Positions 55,501 through 62,935 of a stretch of 64,000 nt of DNA are shown one piece after another. The notes beneath the pieces were generated by a model. That model was not told the origin of the DNA. It saw nothing but the letters and a program-made list of their open reading frames with translations, and ran no database searches. The stretch covers positions 62,001 through 126,000 of the forward strand of contig JBEVJC010000006.1 of the NCBI GenBank assembly GCA_040510375.1, in the 5' to 3' direction. This DNA comes from JBEVJC01 sp040510375 (GTDB lineage Bacteria; Bacteroidota; Bacteroidia; Chitinophagales; Chitinophagaceae). A program made the translations under genes and the position numbers. Each line of letters starts with the position of its first letter. The first letter of the stretch is position 1.

Positions 55501-55920
55501 GTAGATCCCGTCAAAGGTTACCGTGAAACGTTTACCCGAATCAGCTGCATTCACTTCAAAATTTTTGCGGTACCACCCGATGCTTGTTGCCGGATAGGCG
55601 CCACCCACCGGTTTGTATCCATGAGAGGCATGATCAAAATTATCTGCATTGACAAAGGGTAGTTCAACGGCCCAATCGTGTGGCAGGTCAAGTTTTCTCC
55701 AGGAGCTATCGGCAAAATCCGGACTAATTGCGGTATTCCTTGAACTACCGGATTTTGAAAAAAGATTAACCAGTCCATAATTAAAATCTTTAGCCGGATC
55801 GGCGGCATGGCCAAATTGAAATCGCCAGTCGTCGTCGAGACTGATCTTATTACGGTCGCCCTGTTGGGCATGGATACTTACAGAAAATAAAAAACAACAC
55901 AGGTACAGTAGGTATTTCAC
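52522..55920 (-). CDS. GH2 beta-galactosidase fused to GH53 endo-beta-1,4-galactanase
   Basis: A 1132-residue exported two-enzyme polypeptide. After a Sec signal (1-18, no lipobox) residues ~20-800 form a complete GH2 enzyme: sugar-binding and Ig-like domains, then the barrel with acid/base Glu434 in WSIGNEEGW and nucleophile Glu509 in IIGTEMGS, then C-terminal beta domains. Residues ~834-1130 are a GH53 domain with acid/base Glu972 in VGNEINHGMVWP and nucleophile Glu1074 in VVEYSQL. The frame is continuous with no stop at the joint. Endo cleavage of galactan and release of galactose from ends would be combined, probably in the periplasm. GTG start. Last gene of the SusC-SusD operon. Confidence 0.93.
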   Translation of the reverse strand: MKYLLYLCCFLFSVSIHAQQGDRNKISLDDDWRFQFGHAADPAKDFNYGLVNLFSKSGSSRNTAISPDFADSSWRKLDLPHDWAVELPFVNADNFDHASHGYKPVGGAYPATSIGWYRKNFEVNAADSGKRFTVTFDGIYRDAKIWLNGFYLGNNLSGYVGVTYDITDYINFRGKNTLVVRADATQYEGWFYEGAGIYRHVWLESFANQHIAENGLFVQTSVQGKNATVKLEMTIENNAAVTANSQVGFYVTDRAGNIIGRSTPRPVSIGAGKQAVMVQSLALKNIREWSLEDPYLYRVVATVSTAGRVVDEKKERFGIRTISINTQGLLLNGKHVKLLGTNNHQDHAGLGSALPDYLHYYRIGLLKNLGSNAYRTSHHAPAKELLEACDSLGMLVMDEQRLLNSSPEYLDQFERLIKRDRNHASVFMWSIGNEEGWIQTTSYGKRIAQTLLAKQMELDPSRTSTYAADLPNVFNGVNEVIPVRGFNYRHFAVSDYQKSHPAQPIIGTEMGSTVTTRGMYVKDSLRGYLPDQDITAPWWASRAEEWWPLAATNSYWAGGFVWTGFDYRGEPTPFQWPNINSHFGVMDVCGFPKNIYYYYQSWWSDKDVLHISPHWNRVKTWGSRQDTVDVWVNSNADDVELFLNGKSLGKKLMPVNGHLNWKVNYEPGKLEAIAFRKGRKITAKVETTGAPAEVLIVPYKTTMMADGKDVSIINVSVVDRQGREVPDADNLIQFKLEGDAKIIGVGNGDPSSHEADKCMDGAWQRRLFNGKNQVIVQSGRSASTIKFTASAVGLQPGSTDIVTVSPVNTAVYTDNKKFRLTGEQAKIRVTEKMMGADISFLPELEAKGVRFTDAGQEKDAISILKSHGFNYIRLRIFNDPAADSGYSPGKGFCDLAHTLQMAKRVKAAGMKLLLDFHYSDTWADPGKQFKPAAWKGKSFEQVEQELYDFTAKVMKALAAQGTIPDMVQVGNEINHGMVWPDGNIKNPDQLARLIKAGTSAVKNVAPQTIMLMHVALGGQHDESAFFIDQMLARGVHFDVIGESYYPMWHGTPDDLRDNLADLSSRYDRDVIVVEYSQLKDDVNRIAFDVPGGRGKGTCIWEPLSTWESIFDKSGKANELLLKYDELSNRFLK

Positions 55921-55944
55921 TTCAGGTCTTATTTAAGTGTAAGG

Positions 55945-55979
55945 GAATAGTGCCCGCGTACAGCAGGCTTCAGCTATTC
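55945..55979 (-). other. Intercistronic hairpin in the galactan operon
   Basis: Arms GAATAG (55945-55950) and CTATTC (55974-55979) with an inner GCC/GGC pairing, between the GH53 stop and the GH2-GH53 start. There is no T run, so a stability or processing hairpin is more likely than a terminator. Confidence 0.35.
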
Positions 55980-55995
55980 GTATAATTGGTAAAAT

Positions 55996-57045
55996 TTAAT
56001 CGCGGAATGGATCAAGTGCAATGGTGGGTTTGCCCGAATTGTCAAAAGCACCCAGGGTATAACCCTGCCAGTTGCCATAACTTTCCGGTTCCCAGTAAAG
56101 GACTCCAAGACCCTTGTTGCCCGGGAGCGACTTCACCTTTGTTATGATATCAGTTATAAAAGCCTTTGACGCCGCGGCCTGGTCCCAGCTCATTCCCACT
56201 TCACAAATCATGATCTCCTTGTTATAACGGCTGATCATATCATTCATATTGGTGAGACACTGACTGGTTAAAGTAGACCAATCACCCTGATTCGGATAAA
56301 GCGACATACCAATCACATCCCAATTTGCTCCATTTGATTTTAACCCGTCAAAAATCCAGCGGAACAGGGTATTGTTAAACCCGTTGGAAATATGAACAAT
56401 CACTTTTGCATCGGGGAACACGGCTTTCGATGCAGTATAACCCGCATTTATCAATTGGGCAAATAATGGCATATTGGTTGATGCCCTGCCATCAGGCCAT
56501 AACATTCCGTCATTGGTTTCATTACCCACAGACACCCAACCTGGCGTTACTCCTGCCAGCTTCAAAGCGGTCAGCACGGATGTGGTATGGGCAGCAAGTG
56601 ACGATTTAAGGGTGGCGAAATCCTGTGAAGCCCAGGCAGCAGGTTTACCCTGTTTACCCGGATCGGCCCATGTATCACTATAGTGGAATACAATCATCAC
56701 GCGAAGTCCGGTTGCTGTTGCCCTTACAGCCTTGGCTACCACATCGGCCTGGTTATTATATCCATTTACCGGATCAACCCAAACCCGCAGCCGGATGCAG
56801 TTCATACCAATACTCTTCAGTAATGGCATCAGTCCGGTTTCTGTTCCATCTGCCGAATAAAATTTTTTACCCGCTGCTTCCATCTCGGTAACCCAGCTTA
56901 TATCGGCACCCTTCACAAAGGTTGATGCCGGTGGTTCGGGTTCGGGCGCCGGATCCGATGAGGACTTCTTGCAGGACAAAGCCATAGTGAAAACAAGAAT
57001 ATAACTGAACAGGAATAGCCTTATAAATACTTTGTACATCACCAT
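55996..57045 (-). CDS. GH53 endo-beta-1,4-galactanase lipoprotein
   Basis: A 349-residue arabinogalactan endo-beta-1,4-galactanase. A signal with lipobox ALSC (Cys25) followed by SSSD fits a surface lipoprotein. The GH53 barrel has FVKGADISWVTEMEA, IRLRVWVDP, HYSDTWADPGKQ, the acid/base Glu in SVGNETNDGMLWPDG (~188) and the nucleophile Glu in IMICEVGMSW (~285). It would cut galactan outside the cell to fragments for SusC/SusD import. It overlaps the SusE-like gene by one base (TAATG on minus). Confidence 0.94.
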   Translation of the reverse strand: MVMYKVFIRLFLFSYILVFTMALSCKKSSSDPAPEPEPPASTFVKGADISWVTEMEAAGKKFYSADGTETGLMPLLKSIGMNCIRLRVWVDPVNGYNNQADVVAKAVRATATGLRVMIVFHYSDTWADPGKQGKPAAWASQDFATLKSSLAAHTTSVLTALKLAGVTPGWVSVGNETNDGMLWPDGRASTNMPLFAQLINAGYTASKAVFPDAKVIVHISNGFNNTLFRWIFDGLKSNGANWDVIGMSLYPNQGDWSTLTSQCLTNMNDMISRYNKEIMICEVGMSWDQAAASKAFITDIITKVKSLPGNKGLGVLYWEPESYGNWQGYTLGAFDNSGKPTIALDPFRD

Positions 57046-58088
57046 TATTGAATTTTGTAGGTATAGTTACCCGGCACGCTAAGGTCAAGGGTTACCGTAT
57101 GTGTTCCAGCGGTAACGGCAATATTACTTCCATCATAATCCAGGATAAGATCGGCCCCGGCATCACCAAAATTAATGGGCCAGTCGTTATTAGCCCGGAA
57201 TTTGAATCCGCCGGCTGCTGCCGCGGTAAGGGTGCCTGTCCATTTTTTTGTCAGCACATCATAGGTAAGTGGCGCATCCCCTGCCCAGTTATTAAAATCA
57301 CCGATCATACTCCAGCTATTGATCTTTGTACCACTCCAGGTATTATCGTTTGTATTTCCTTTTATTAAGAAATAACCGGTCGATGGCACATACAGGTTTC
57401 CACCGCCTGTAATAAAAGTACCACTCACATCGGAACCCGATTCCGTACTGCTTGCCCAACCGTAAATGAGATGATCCCAGTCTGGCTCATTAGTGAATTT
57501 GAACGTAGGTCCTGATGCAAAATAAATATACCCTTCATAAACTCCATTACTGAGCCTGGAAGAAATCTTCTCTGCGGTCTCCGCTTTCCAGCCCTGGTAA
57601 TCGCCCGGCACCCATAACGAAGGATAATTGATGACCACCAGATAAGGTGTAACAGCGAATGTGATTGTTTCAGAATATTGCCTGATCGAATCAGTCAGGA
57701 CGGAACGAACGCGAACCTCCAGCTGGCCGGTACTACCCGGTGCTATTCCCTGAAGCAGGGCAAGCTGGTTCAGTTCAGCACCAGTGTATTTCAGCACCCG
57801 ATTATTACCCAGTGTTATCTCTTTAGGTGTTGCAAATCCGGTTGCTGCTTTTGCAAGCTGGATGGAATAACTCACTGCTGCGGAAAAACCATAGTCAGCA
57901 GGTGTCCATGTAATAACCTGCACGGTATCCGCGGCTGTTGCTTCGGACAATACAACCGATGCCGATGAAACTGTGATGGTGGGCAATACGGGTGTCTGTA
58001 ACACGGTTATATTACCTTCCTTTTTACAGGAGAACATCAATAAAATAACAGATACAGATAAAATAAAATAAAGAAATCTATTTTTCAT
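57045..58088 (-). CDS. SusE/SusF-like surface glycan-binding lipoprotein
   Basis: A 347-residue lipoprotein (lipobox MFSC, Cys near 21). An N-terminal SusE-type Ig-like domain (~25-145) is followed by two carbohydrate-binding modules of the SusE/F type: one with LWVPGDYQGWKAE (~160-245) and one with WSMIGDFNNWAGDAPLTYD (~255-347). It probably holds galactan chains at the cell surface for the GH53 enzyme and SusD. It lies 18 bases after susD and one base over the GH53 start. Confidence 0.88.
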   Translation of the reverse strand: MKNRFLYFILSVSVILLMFSCKKEGNITVLQTPVLPTITVSSASVVLSEATAADTVQVITWTPADYGFSAAVSYSIQLAKAATGFATPKEITLGNNRVLKYTGAELNQLALLQGIAPGSTGQLEVRVRSVLTDSIRQYSETITFAVTPYLVVINYPSLWVPGDYQGWKAETAEKISSRLSNGVYEGYIYFASGPTFKFTNEPDWDHLIYGWASSTESGSDVSGTFITGGGNLYVPSTGYFLIKGNTNDNTWSGTKINSWSMIGDFNNWAGDAPLTYDVLTKKWTGTLTAAAAGGFKFRANNDWPINFGDAGADLILDYDGSNIAVTAGTHTVTLDLSVPGNYTYKIQ

Positions 58089-58106
58089 ACAAGCAGATTA
58101 GGGTTA

Positions 58107-59714
58107 TCAATAACCGGTGTTTTGTTCAAGATTGGGATTGGACGAAAGATCCGTTGATGGCAGCGGGAAAATATTATAACGGGCATCAACCTGTCTTCCC
58201 GTAAATACCCCGCCCTTCCAGGCCCACAGGTACGATGAAGTAGTGAACTTATCGTAACGAACCAGGTCGGTTCTCCGTTGCGCTTCGTAATAAAGTTCAC
58301 GTGCCCGTTCGTCCAGGATGAAATCAAGTGTCAGTTGTCCCGCCTGGATATTACCTGTTGTACTTCCATCATATGCCCTTGTGCGAAGGGCATTGATATA
58401 ACCCAGTGCGGTATTTATATCACCACCCGAACCACCACGCAGAACTGCTTCGGCATAAGTCAGGTATATTTCCCCCAGACGGAATATCGGGAAATCAATA
58501 TCGGCCCAGTTGCCCGCCGGGTCTGCATTTGGGGCAGGTGAGCCATTCCGGGTTACATTGCGGTATTTGCTGGAAGAGTACCCGTCTTTCTCTGTATAGA
58601 GATCGTTCATGATAAGACTCTGGCCCGTTGTATAAAACTGCGCACGTTTATCCGTTGCACCACTTGGATCGGCGAACAGGTTGACAAAAGTATGCGTGTG
58701 ACGGAGTCCGCCCCATGGTCCGCTTGTCCCTGAAATACTTCCCGGTACTGCAGCGGGTCCATGCGCCAGGTAGGTGGTTCCTCCCCAGTTCTGCGTATGT
58801 GCCGCATCGTAGGCAATAGTGAAAATAAACTCATCAGTGTTCAGGTGATTATCAGCCAGCATCAGCTCACGATAATTTGGATGTAATACAAAACCCGCTG
58901 TGATTATTTTATTACAATAGGTGATGGCATCGGTATTACGTTCGGTGCCTGTATATACTTTTGCATTGAGATATAGTCGTGAAAGTAAGGCCCAGACAGC
59001 CGCCTGATCGGCCCTGCCATATTCATTTGCCCTTGCCGCGACCATTTCCGGTTCGATAGCCTTTAATTCTGATTCGATGTAATCAAAAAGTTTAGCACGG
59101 CTGATCTGTTCAGGAATACCGGAACCAATTGCCGTTTCTTCTGTGACAAAGGGTGGATTACCGAACAGGTCCATGAGCACCCAGTACTGATAAGCGCGGA
59201 TAAACCTTGCTTCCAGTCGGTATTTACGGATCGCATCTGCGTCGGCACCTGAAATTCCGCGTGACGATACGCGTTCATCGGATGCCTGGTTGATGAAATC
59301 ATTGGCCAGTGTGATCTGGAAAAAAGACCGGTAGTACACTCCATTGATGATGGGGTTGGTGGCCGACCAGCTCATTTCCTTCATACCACGTACTCCCGCA
59401 TCATTCTGCCAGGTCCATCCCGCTTCATCAGTGGGTAGTTCCTGCAGGTTAAAATACAAACGGAGGAAATCGGAATTGCCTTCATCGGAAATGATCTGGC
59501 TGGGAATATCGGGACTACCCACTCCGCCAGTGTTCCCGGTAAGCGCAAATGCGCTATAGACTTTGGCCAGGGCCTGTTTATAGCCCAGTGGTGTGCTGTA
59601 GACTATATCGGCAGTCAGGTCGTTTGTTGGTACGAGGTCAAGTTTTTTTGTACAGGCTGTAATTAATAATACACCCGCCAGTGATATAGTAAGAAGAATA
59701 GATTGCTGTTTCAT
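58107..59714 (-). CDS. susD: SusD/RagB-family nutrient-binding outer-membrane lipoprotein
   Basis: The lid partner of SusC that binds glycan at the surface. From the ATG at 59714 it is 535 residues, with signal MKQQSILLTISLAGVLL and lipobox ITAC (Cys21). TPR-like SusD features: YRLEARFIRAYQYWVLMDLFG (~165-185), ALLSRLYLNAKVYTG, FPIFRLGEIYLTYAEAVLRGG (~420-440), and the C-terminal FPLPSTDLSSNPNLEQNTGY. An alternative ATG at 59738 would overlap the susC stop by four bases and add eight residues; I prefer 59714 for its A/T-rich upstream and compact signal peptide. Confidence 0.94.
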   Translation of the reverse strand: MKQQSILLTISLAGVLLITACTKKLDLVPTNDLTADIVYSTPLGYKQALAKVYSAFALTGNTGGVGSPDIPSQIISDEGNSDFLRLYFNLQELPTDEAGWTWQNDAGVRGMKEMSWSATNPIINGVYYRSFFQITLANDFINQASDERVSSRGISGADADAIRKYRLEARFIRAYQYWVLMDLFGNPPFVTEETAIGSGIPEQISRAKLFDYIESELKAIEPEMVAARANEYGRADQAAVWALLSRLYLNAKVYTGTERNTDAITYCNKIITAGFVLHPNYRELMLADNHLNTDEFIFTIAYDAAHTQNWGGTTYLAHGPAAVPGSISGTSGPWGGLRHTHTFVNLFADPSGATDKRAQFYTTGQSLIMNDLYTEKDGYSSSKYRNVTRNGSPAPNADPAGNWADIDFPIFRLGEIYLTYAEAVLRGGSGGDINTALGYINALRTRAYDGSTTGNIQAGQLTLDFILDERARELYYEAQRRTDLVRYDKFTTSSYLWAWKGGVFTGRQVDARYNIFPLPSTDLSSNPNLEQNTGY

Positions 59715-59734
59715 ATTTAATGCTTTTCGGGTGA

Positions 59735-62710
59735 TCATAGGGTTAGGTTAACACCAAGTGAAAAAATCCTTGGGCGTGGATAAAAGTTGTTGTCGATCCC
59801 GCCGGATAATTCCGGATCAAGTCCCTTGTATTTGGTGATAACAAAAACATTCTGGACTGTCGCGCTCAGACGCATATTATAATGTTTGAAACCCCTGCGC
59901 AGGTCGTATCCGAGATTCAGGTTATCCATACGGAGGAAGGATGCATTCTGGATATAATAGTCACTCAGCAATTCCTGGCTATTACCATTGAAATTTGTTT
60001 CCAGGTAATTGGTTGAGGTATTGTATAATACAGAATTACCTAAGATCTGCGACCGGGTACCGGTCTGGCTATAAATATTATTATATACATAGTTTCCAAC
60101 ATTGGCACGGAGTGCAGTGGATGCGTTCCATTTACCAAAAGTCACCGATGTGTTGAAACCCATGAAAACTTCGGGTACTGAATTTTTTCCCTTATAAAGA
60201 TCATTCTGGTTGATGATCCCGTCTTCGTTGCGGTCTACAAATACACCTTCCAGGGGTTTACCATCTTTATCATATACCTGTTCGTACAGGTAAAAGGTAT
60301 TACGGCTGCCACCCACCGCATTGATAAAGGCAAACTGACCACCGATCCCACCGGCAATTGCACCACTGGGGAAACCAGGATAGTTCTTGTCCTTCGGTAC
60401 CACGGTCAGGTTGGTAATATTGTTCTTGTTATACGTAACATTGAAGCCCACATTCCATTCCAGATCCTTCCTGACCACCGGTTTTGTATTGATATTAAAT
60501 TCAACACCCTTATTGGTCATATCACCAACATTGGCCACAATGAATGCTGCGAAATTTGTTCCTGCCGGTTGGGGAATATTGTTGAGCAGGTCGGATGTCT
60601 TTTTATAATAAAAATCCACACTACCGGTAATGCGGTCGTTCAGGAAACCGAAGTCGAGTGCCAGGTTGGTAGTGGCTGTTTCCTCCCATTTACGGTTGGC
60701 ATAAAATCCACCCGGACGGAAACCCTGGTAATAAGTATCACCAAACTGATAGGCCGCACTGCCCGAGCTTAATGAATAATATGCCAGGTAATCATAGTTA
60801 CCGATGCCATCCTGTTGTCCGGTTACCCCATAACCCAACCGGAGTTTAAGATCCGAAATTGTATTACTGTTTTTCAGGAACGACTCTTCCTTCATACTCC
60901 ATGCCAGTGCAACGGAGGGAAAGGTTCCCCAACGGTTTGACGGTGCAAAACGGGATGAACCATCACGACGGATCGTAGCGGTAAGCAGGTACCGGTCCAT
61001 AAAATTATAATTCAACCGGCCGAAATACGAGAGCAGGGTGTTTTCAGGTTTATTAAAAGGAAATGCCGGATCTGTGTTGGGATATTTATCACCCCTTGCT
61101 GTAAAGCTGGCAAAGTTGTAGACGGTGCTCAGGTAATTATTATAGGAGTAACCTGCCGTTACATCAATCCTGCTTTGAATATTTTTTAAATCTTTTACGT
61201 AGTTAAAATAAAATTCGAACAGGCTGTTTTTTTTCGTCTGGCGATAGCGGTTATTCTCCCCACCATTACCACCGGCTACATAACCAGCGGCAGCACTGTC
61301 GGAAACATAAACAGTCCCCTTGCCTTCCGACAGGTCCAGTCCCGCGTTAACCACCGCATGCAGGTCGGGCAGGAAATGGAATTTGTAATCCAGTTTTACA
61401 CTTCCGATAGCGCGACTTGGCCGTCCTTCATCAAAACGCTGCTCGAGCAGTCCCACCGGATTCCTTCCCGCCAGGGCCATAAGACCCGTAGCACTTGCCG
61501 GATCAAGCCATTCATAATAACCGCCAAACCTGTCACCATCCCTGACCCGTACCGGTTGGGTGGGATCAAAAGTGATGGCTGAGCCAATTGCTGCCTGGTT
61601 GGCAAACCTCGCTTGTTGCAAAGTTCCTTTCAGGTTCACATCCACTTTCAGGTGATTGTCGAAAAAACTGGGATTGATAACCAGGTTGGCTGATGTACGC
61701 TGAAGGTTATCCGTTTTCAAAACCCCATCCTGGTTCTGGTATCCTATAGAAAACCGGTAGGGCAACTTATTTATACCACCGGTCACACTGATATTATTAT
61801 CAGTTGAAAAAGCAGTACGGAAAATCTCATCCTGCCAATTGGTATTTGCCGATCCCAGCATGGCAACCTGTGCGGGTGTTCCGTTTTTGCTTACGATATC
61901 CCGGAACTGACCTGCAGATAATACGTCCACATTTTTTGTGACCACCGATACGGAATTCACACTACTGGCAGTAACCCGCACCTTACCGGTACTTCCCCTC
62001 TTGGTAGTAATCAGGATTACCCCGTTTGATGCGCGCGTTCCGAAGATTGCCGCCGCCGAGGCATCCTTTAATATGGTGAAACTTTCAATATCATTTGCAT
62101 TGATCAGGCTCAGCTGGTTACTCGCACCTGGAATATTGCTGTTTTCCAGCGGAACGCCATCCACCACAATCAACGGATCATTACTTGCACTGAGTGATGA
62201 ACCACCGCGGATGCGGATGGTACTTCCTGCTCCTGGCTGGCCGCTGTTTGATGTAATGGAAACACCGGCCACCTTACCGGTTATCATTTGTTCGGGAGTG
62301 CTGATTGCCCCCCGGTTGAAATCCTTTGTGCCAATAGTCGATACGGCACCGGTGAGGTCTTTTTTGCGGGCTGAGCCATAACCAATCACCACCACCTCAT
62401 TCAGGTTGGCCATTCCCTGTTTCATTATGATATCAGGTATCGAACCGGAAACCACCGGAGCCTCCACCAGATCAAAACCTACATAGGTAAACTGTAATAC
62501 ATCACCCGGACGGGCAGCGATACTAAAAACACCTGCCTCATTGGTCACGGTAGCAACGGCACTGGTTTTGATTTTGACACTGACACCCTGGAGGGGCTGG
62601 TTGAGGGAATTCAACACCCTTCCGGTCACCGTACTGGCCTGTGCCACGGAATGATGGGTAAGTAAAAGAAGTGAAGCAGACACTAAAAGACAAAGCAGTC
62701 CTTTTTTCAT
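59735..62710 (-). CDS. susC: SusC/RagA-family TonB-dependent outer-membrane transporter
   Basis: A 991-residue importer. Signal peptide (1-24, SVAQA), then a CarboxypepD_reg-like domain (~26-100: TVTGRVLNSLNQPLQGVSVKI), a plug with LNEVVVIGYGSARKKDLTGAVS (~112-135) and IRIRGGSSL, and a 22-strand barrel ending in IFSLGVNLTL. It would import galacto-oligosaccharides with SusD as lid, energised by TonB-ExbBD. First gene of the operon. A TAAATTTT stretch lies close to the ATG on the minus strand but is not a clean -7 box. Confidence 0.95.
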   Translation of the reverse strand: MKKGLLCLLVSASLLLLTHHSVAQASTVTGRVLNSLNQPLQGVSVKIKTSAVATVTNEAGVFSIAARPGDVLQFTYVGFDLVEAPVVSGSIPDIIMKQGMANLNEVVVIGYGSARKKDLTGAVSTIGTKDFNRGAISTPEQMITGKVAGVSITSNSGQPGAGSTIRIRGGSSLSASNDPLIVVDGVPLENSNIPGASNQLSLINANDIESFTILKDASAAAIFGTRASNGVILITTKRGSTGKVRVTASSVNSVSVVTKNVDVLSAGQFRDIVSKNGTPAQVAMLGSANTNWQDEIFRTAFSTDNNISVTGGINKLPYRFSIGYQNQDGVLKTDNLQRTSANLVINPSFFDNHLKVDVNLKGTLQQARFANQAAIGSAITFDPTQPVRVRDGDRFGGYYEWLDPASATGLMALAGRNPVGLLEQRFDEGRPSRAIGSVKLDYKFHFLPDLHAVVNAGLDLSEGKGTVYVSDSAAAGYVAGGNGGENNRYRQTKKNSLFEFYFNYVKDLKNIQSRIDVTAGYSYNNYLSTVYNFASFTARGDKYPNTDPAFPFNKPENTLLSYFGRLNYNFMDRYLLTATIRRDGSSRFAPSNRWGTFPSVALAWSMKEESFLKNSNTISDLKLRLGYGVTGQQDGIGNYDYLAYYSLSSGSAAYQFGDTYYQGFRPGGFYANRKWEETATTNLALDFGFLNDRITGSVDFYYKKTSDLLNNIPQPAGTNFAAFIVANVGDMTNKGVEFNINTKPVVRKDLEWNVGFNVTYNKNNITNLTVVPKDKNYPGFPSGAIAGGIGGQFAFINAVGGSRNTFYLYEQVYDKDGKPLEGVFVDRNEDGIINQNDLYKGKNSVPEVFMGFNTSVTFGKWNASTALRANVGNYVYNNIYSQTGTRSQILGNSVLYNTSTNYLETNFNGNSQELLSDYYIQNASFLRMDNLNLGYDLRRGFKHYNMRLSATVQNVFVITKYKGLDPELSGGIDNNFYPRPRIFSLGVNLTL

Positions 62711-62923
62711 ATATGCAAAAATTTAATCGTTAATCAGGCATCCGGAAACGCCGTGGGTAAAACTAGGATTCCCCGTATTAAGGTGTTTATCCCAGTGTAC
62801 ATTTTTTTGGTCGGATCAGACAAACCTGCTGTAATTCAAGCATTGAGCTCCCTATTAATTTAACTTGCCTTTCGCTAACCTGATTAATCAATACTTCGGA
62901 CATTTGTTTAGTCGGCCTATTCT

Positions 62924-62931
62924 TACTTTTT
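62924..62931 (+). promoter_or_regulatory. Possible -7 box for the propeller sensor
   Basis: TACTTTTT matches TAnnTTTG at seven of eight positions, four bases before the ATG at 62936, with TTTG at 62903-62906 (17-base spacing). It would give a leaderless or nearly leaderless mRNA. The remaining divergent region 62711-62923 shows no other recognisable site. Confidence 0.35.
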
Positions 62932-62935
62932 AAAC

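Noticed and set aside
52522..55920. GH2-GH53 gene considered as two genes read together by error
   Set aside because: The frame is open across the joint, no start with signal peptide precedes the GH53 part, and the linker is continuous beta-domain sequence.
62711..62935. susC/sensor divergent region searched for operator repeats
   Set aside because: Only short TCGG-containing fragments recur; no convincing direct or inverted repeat.
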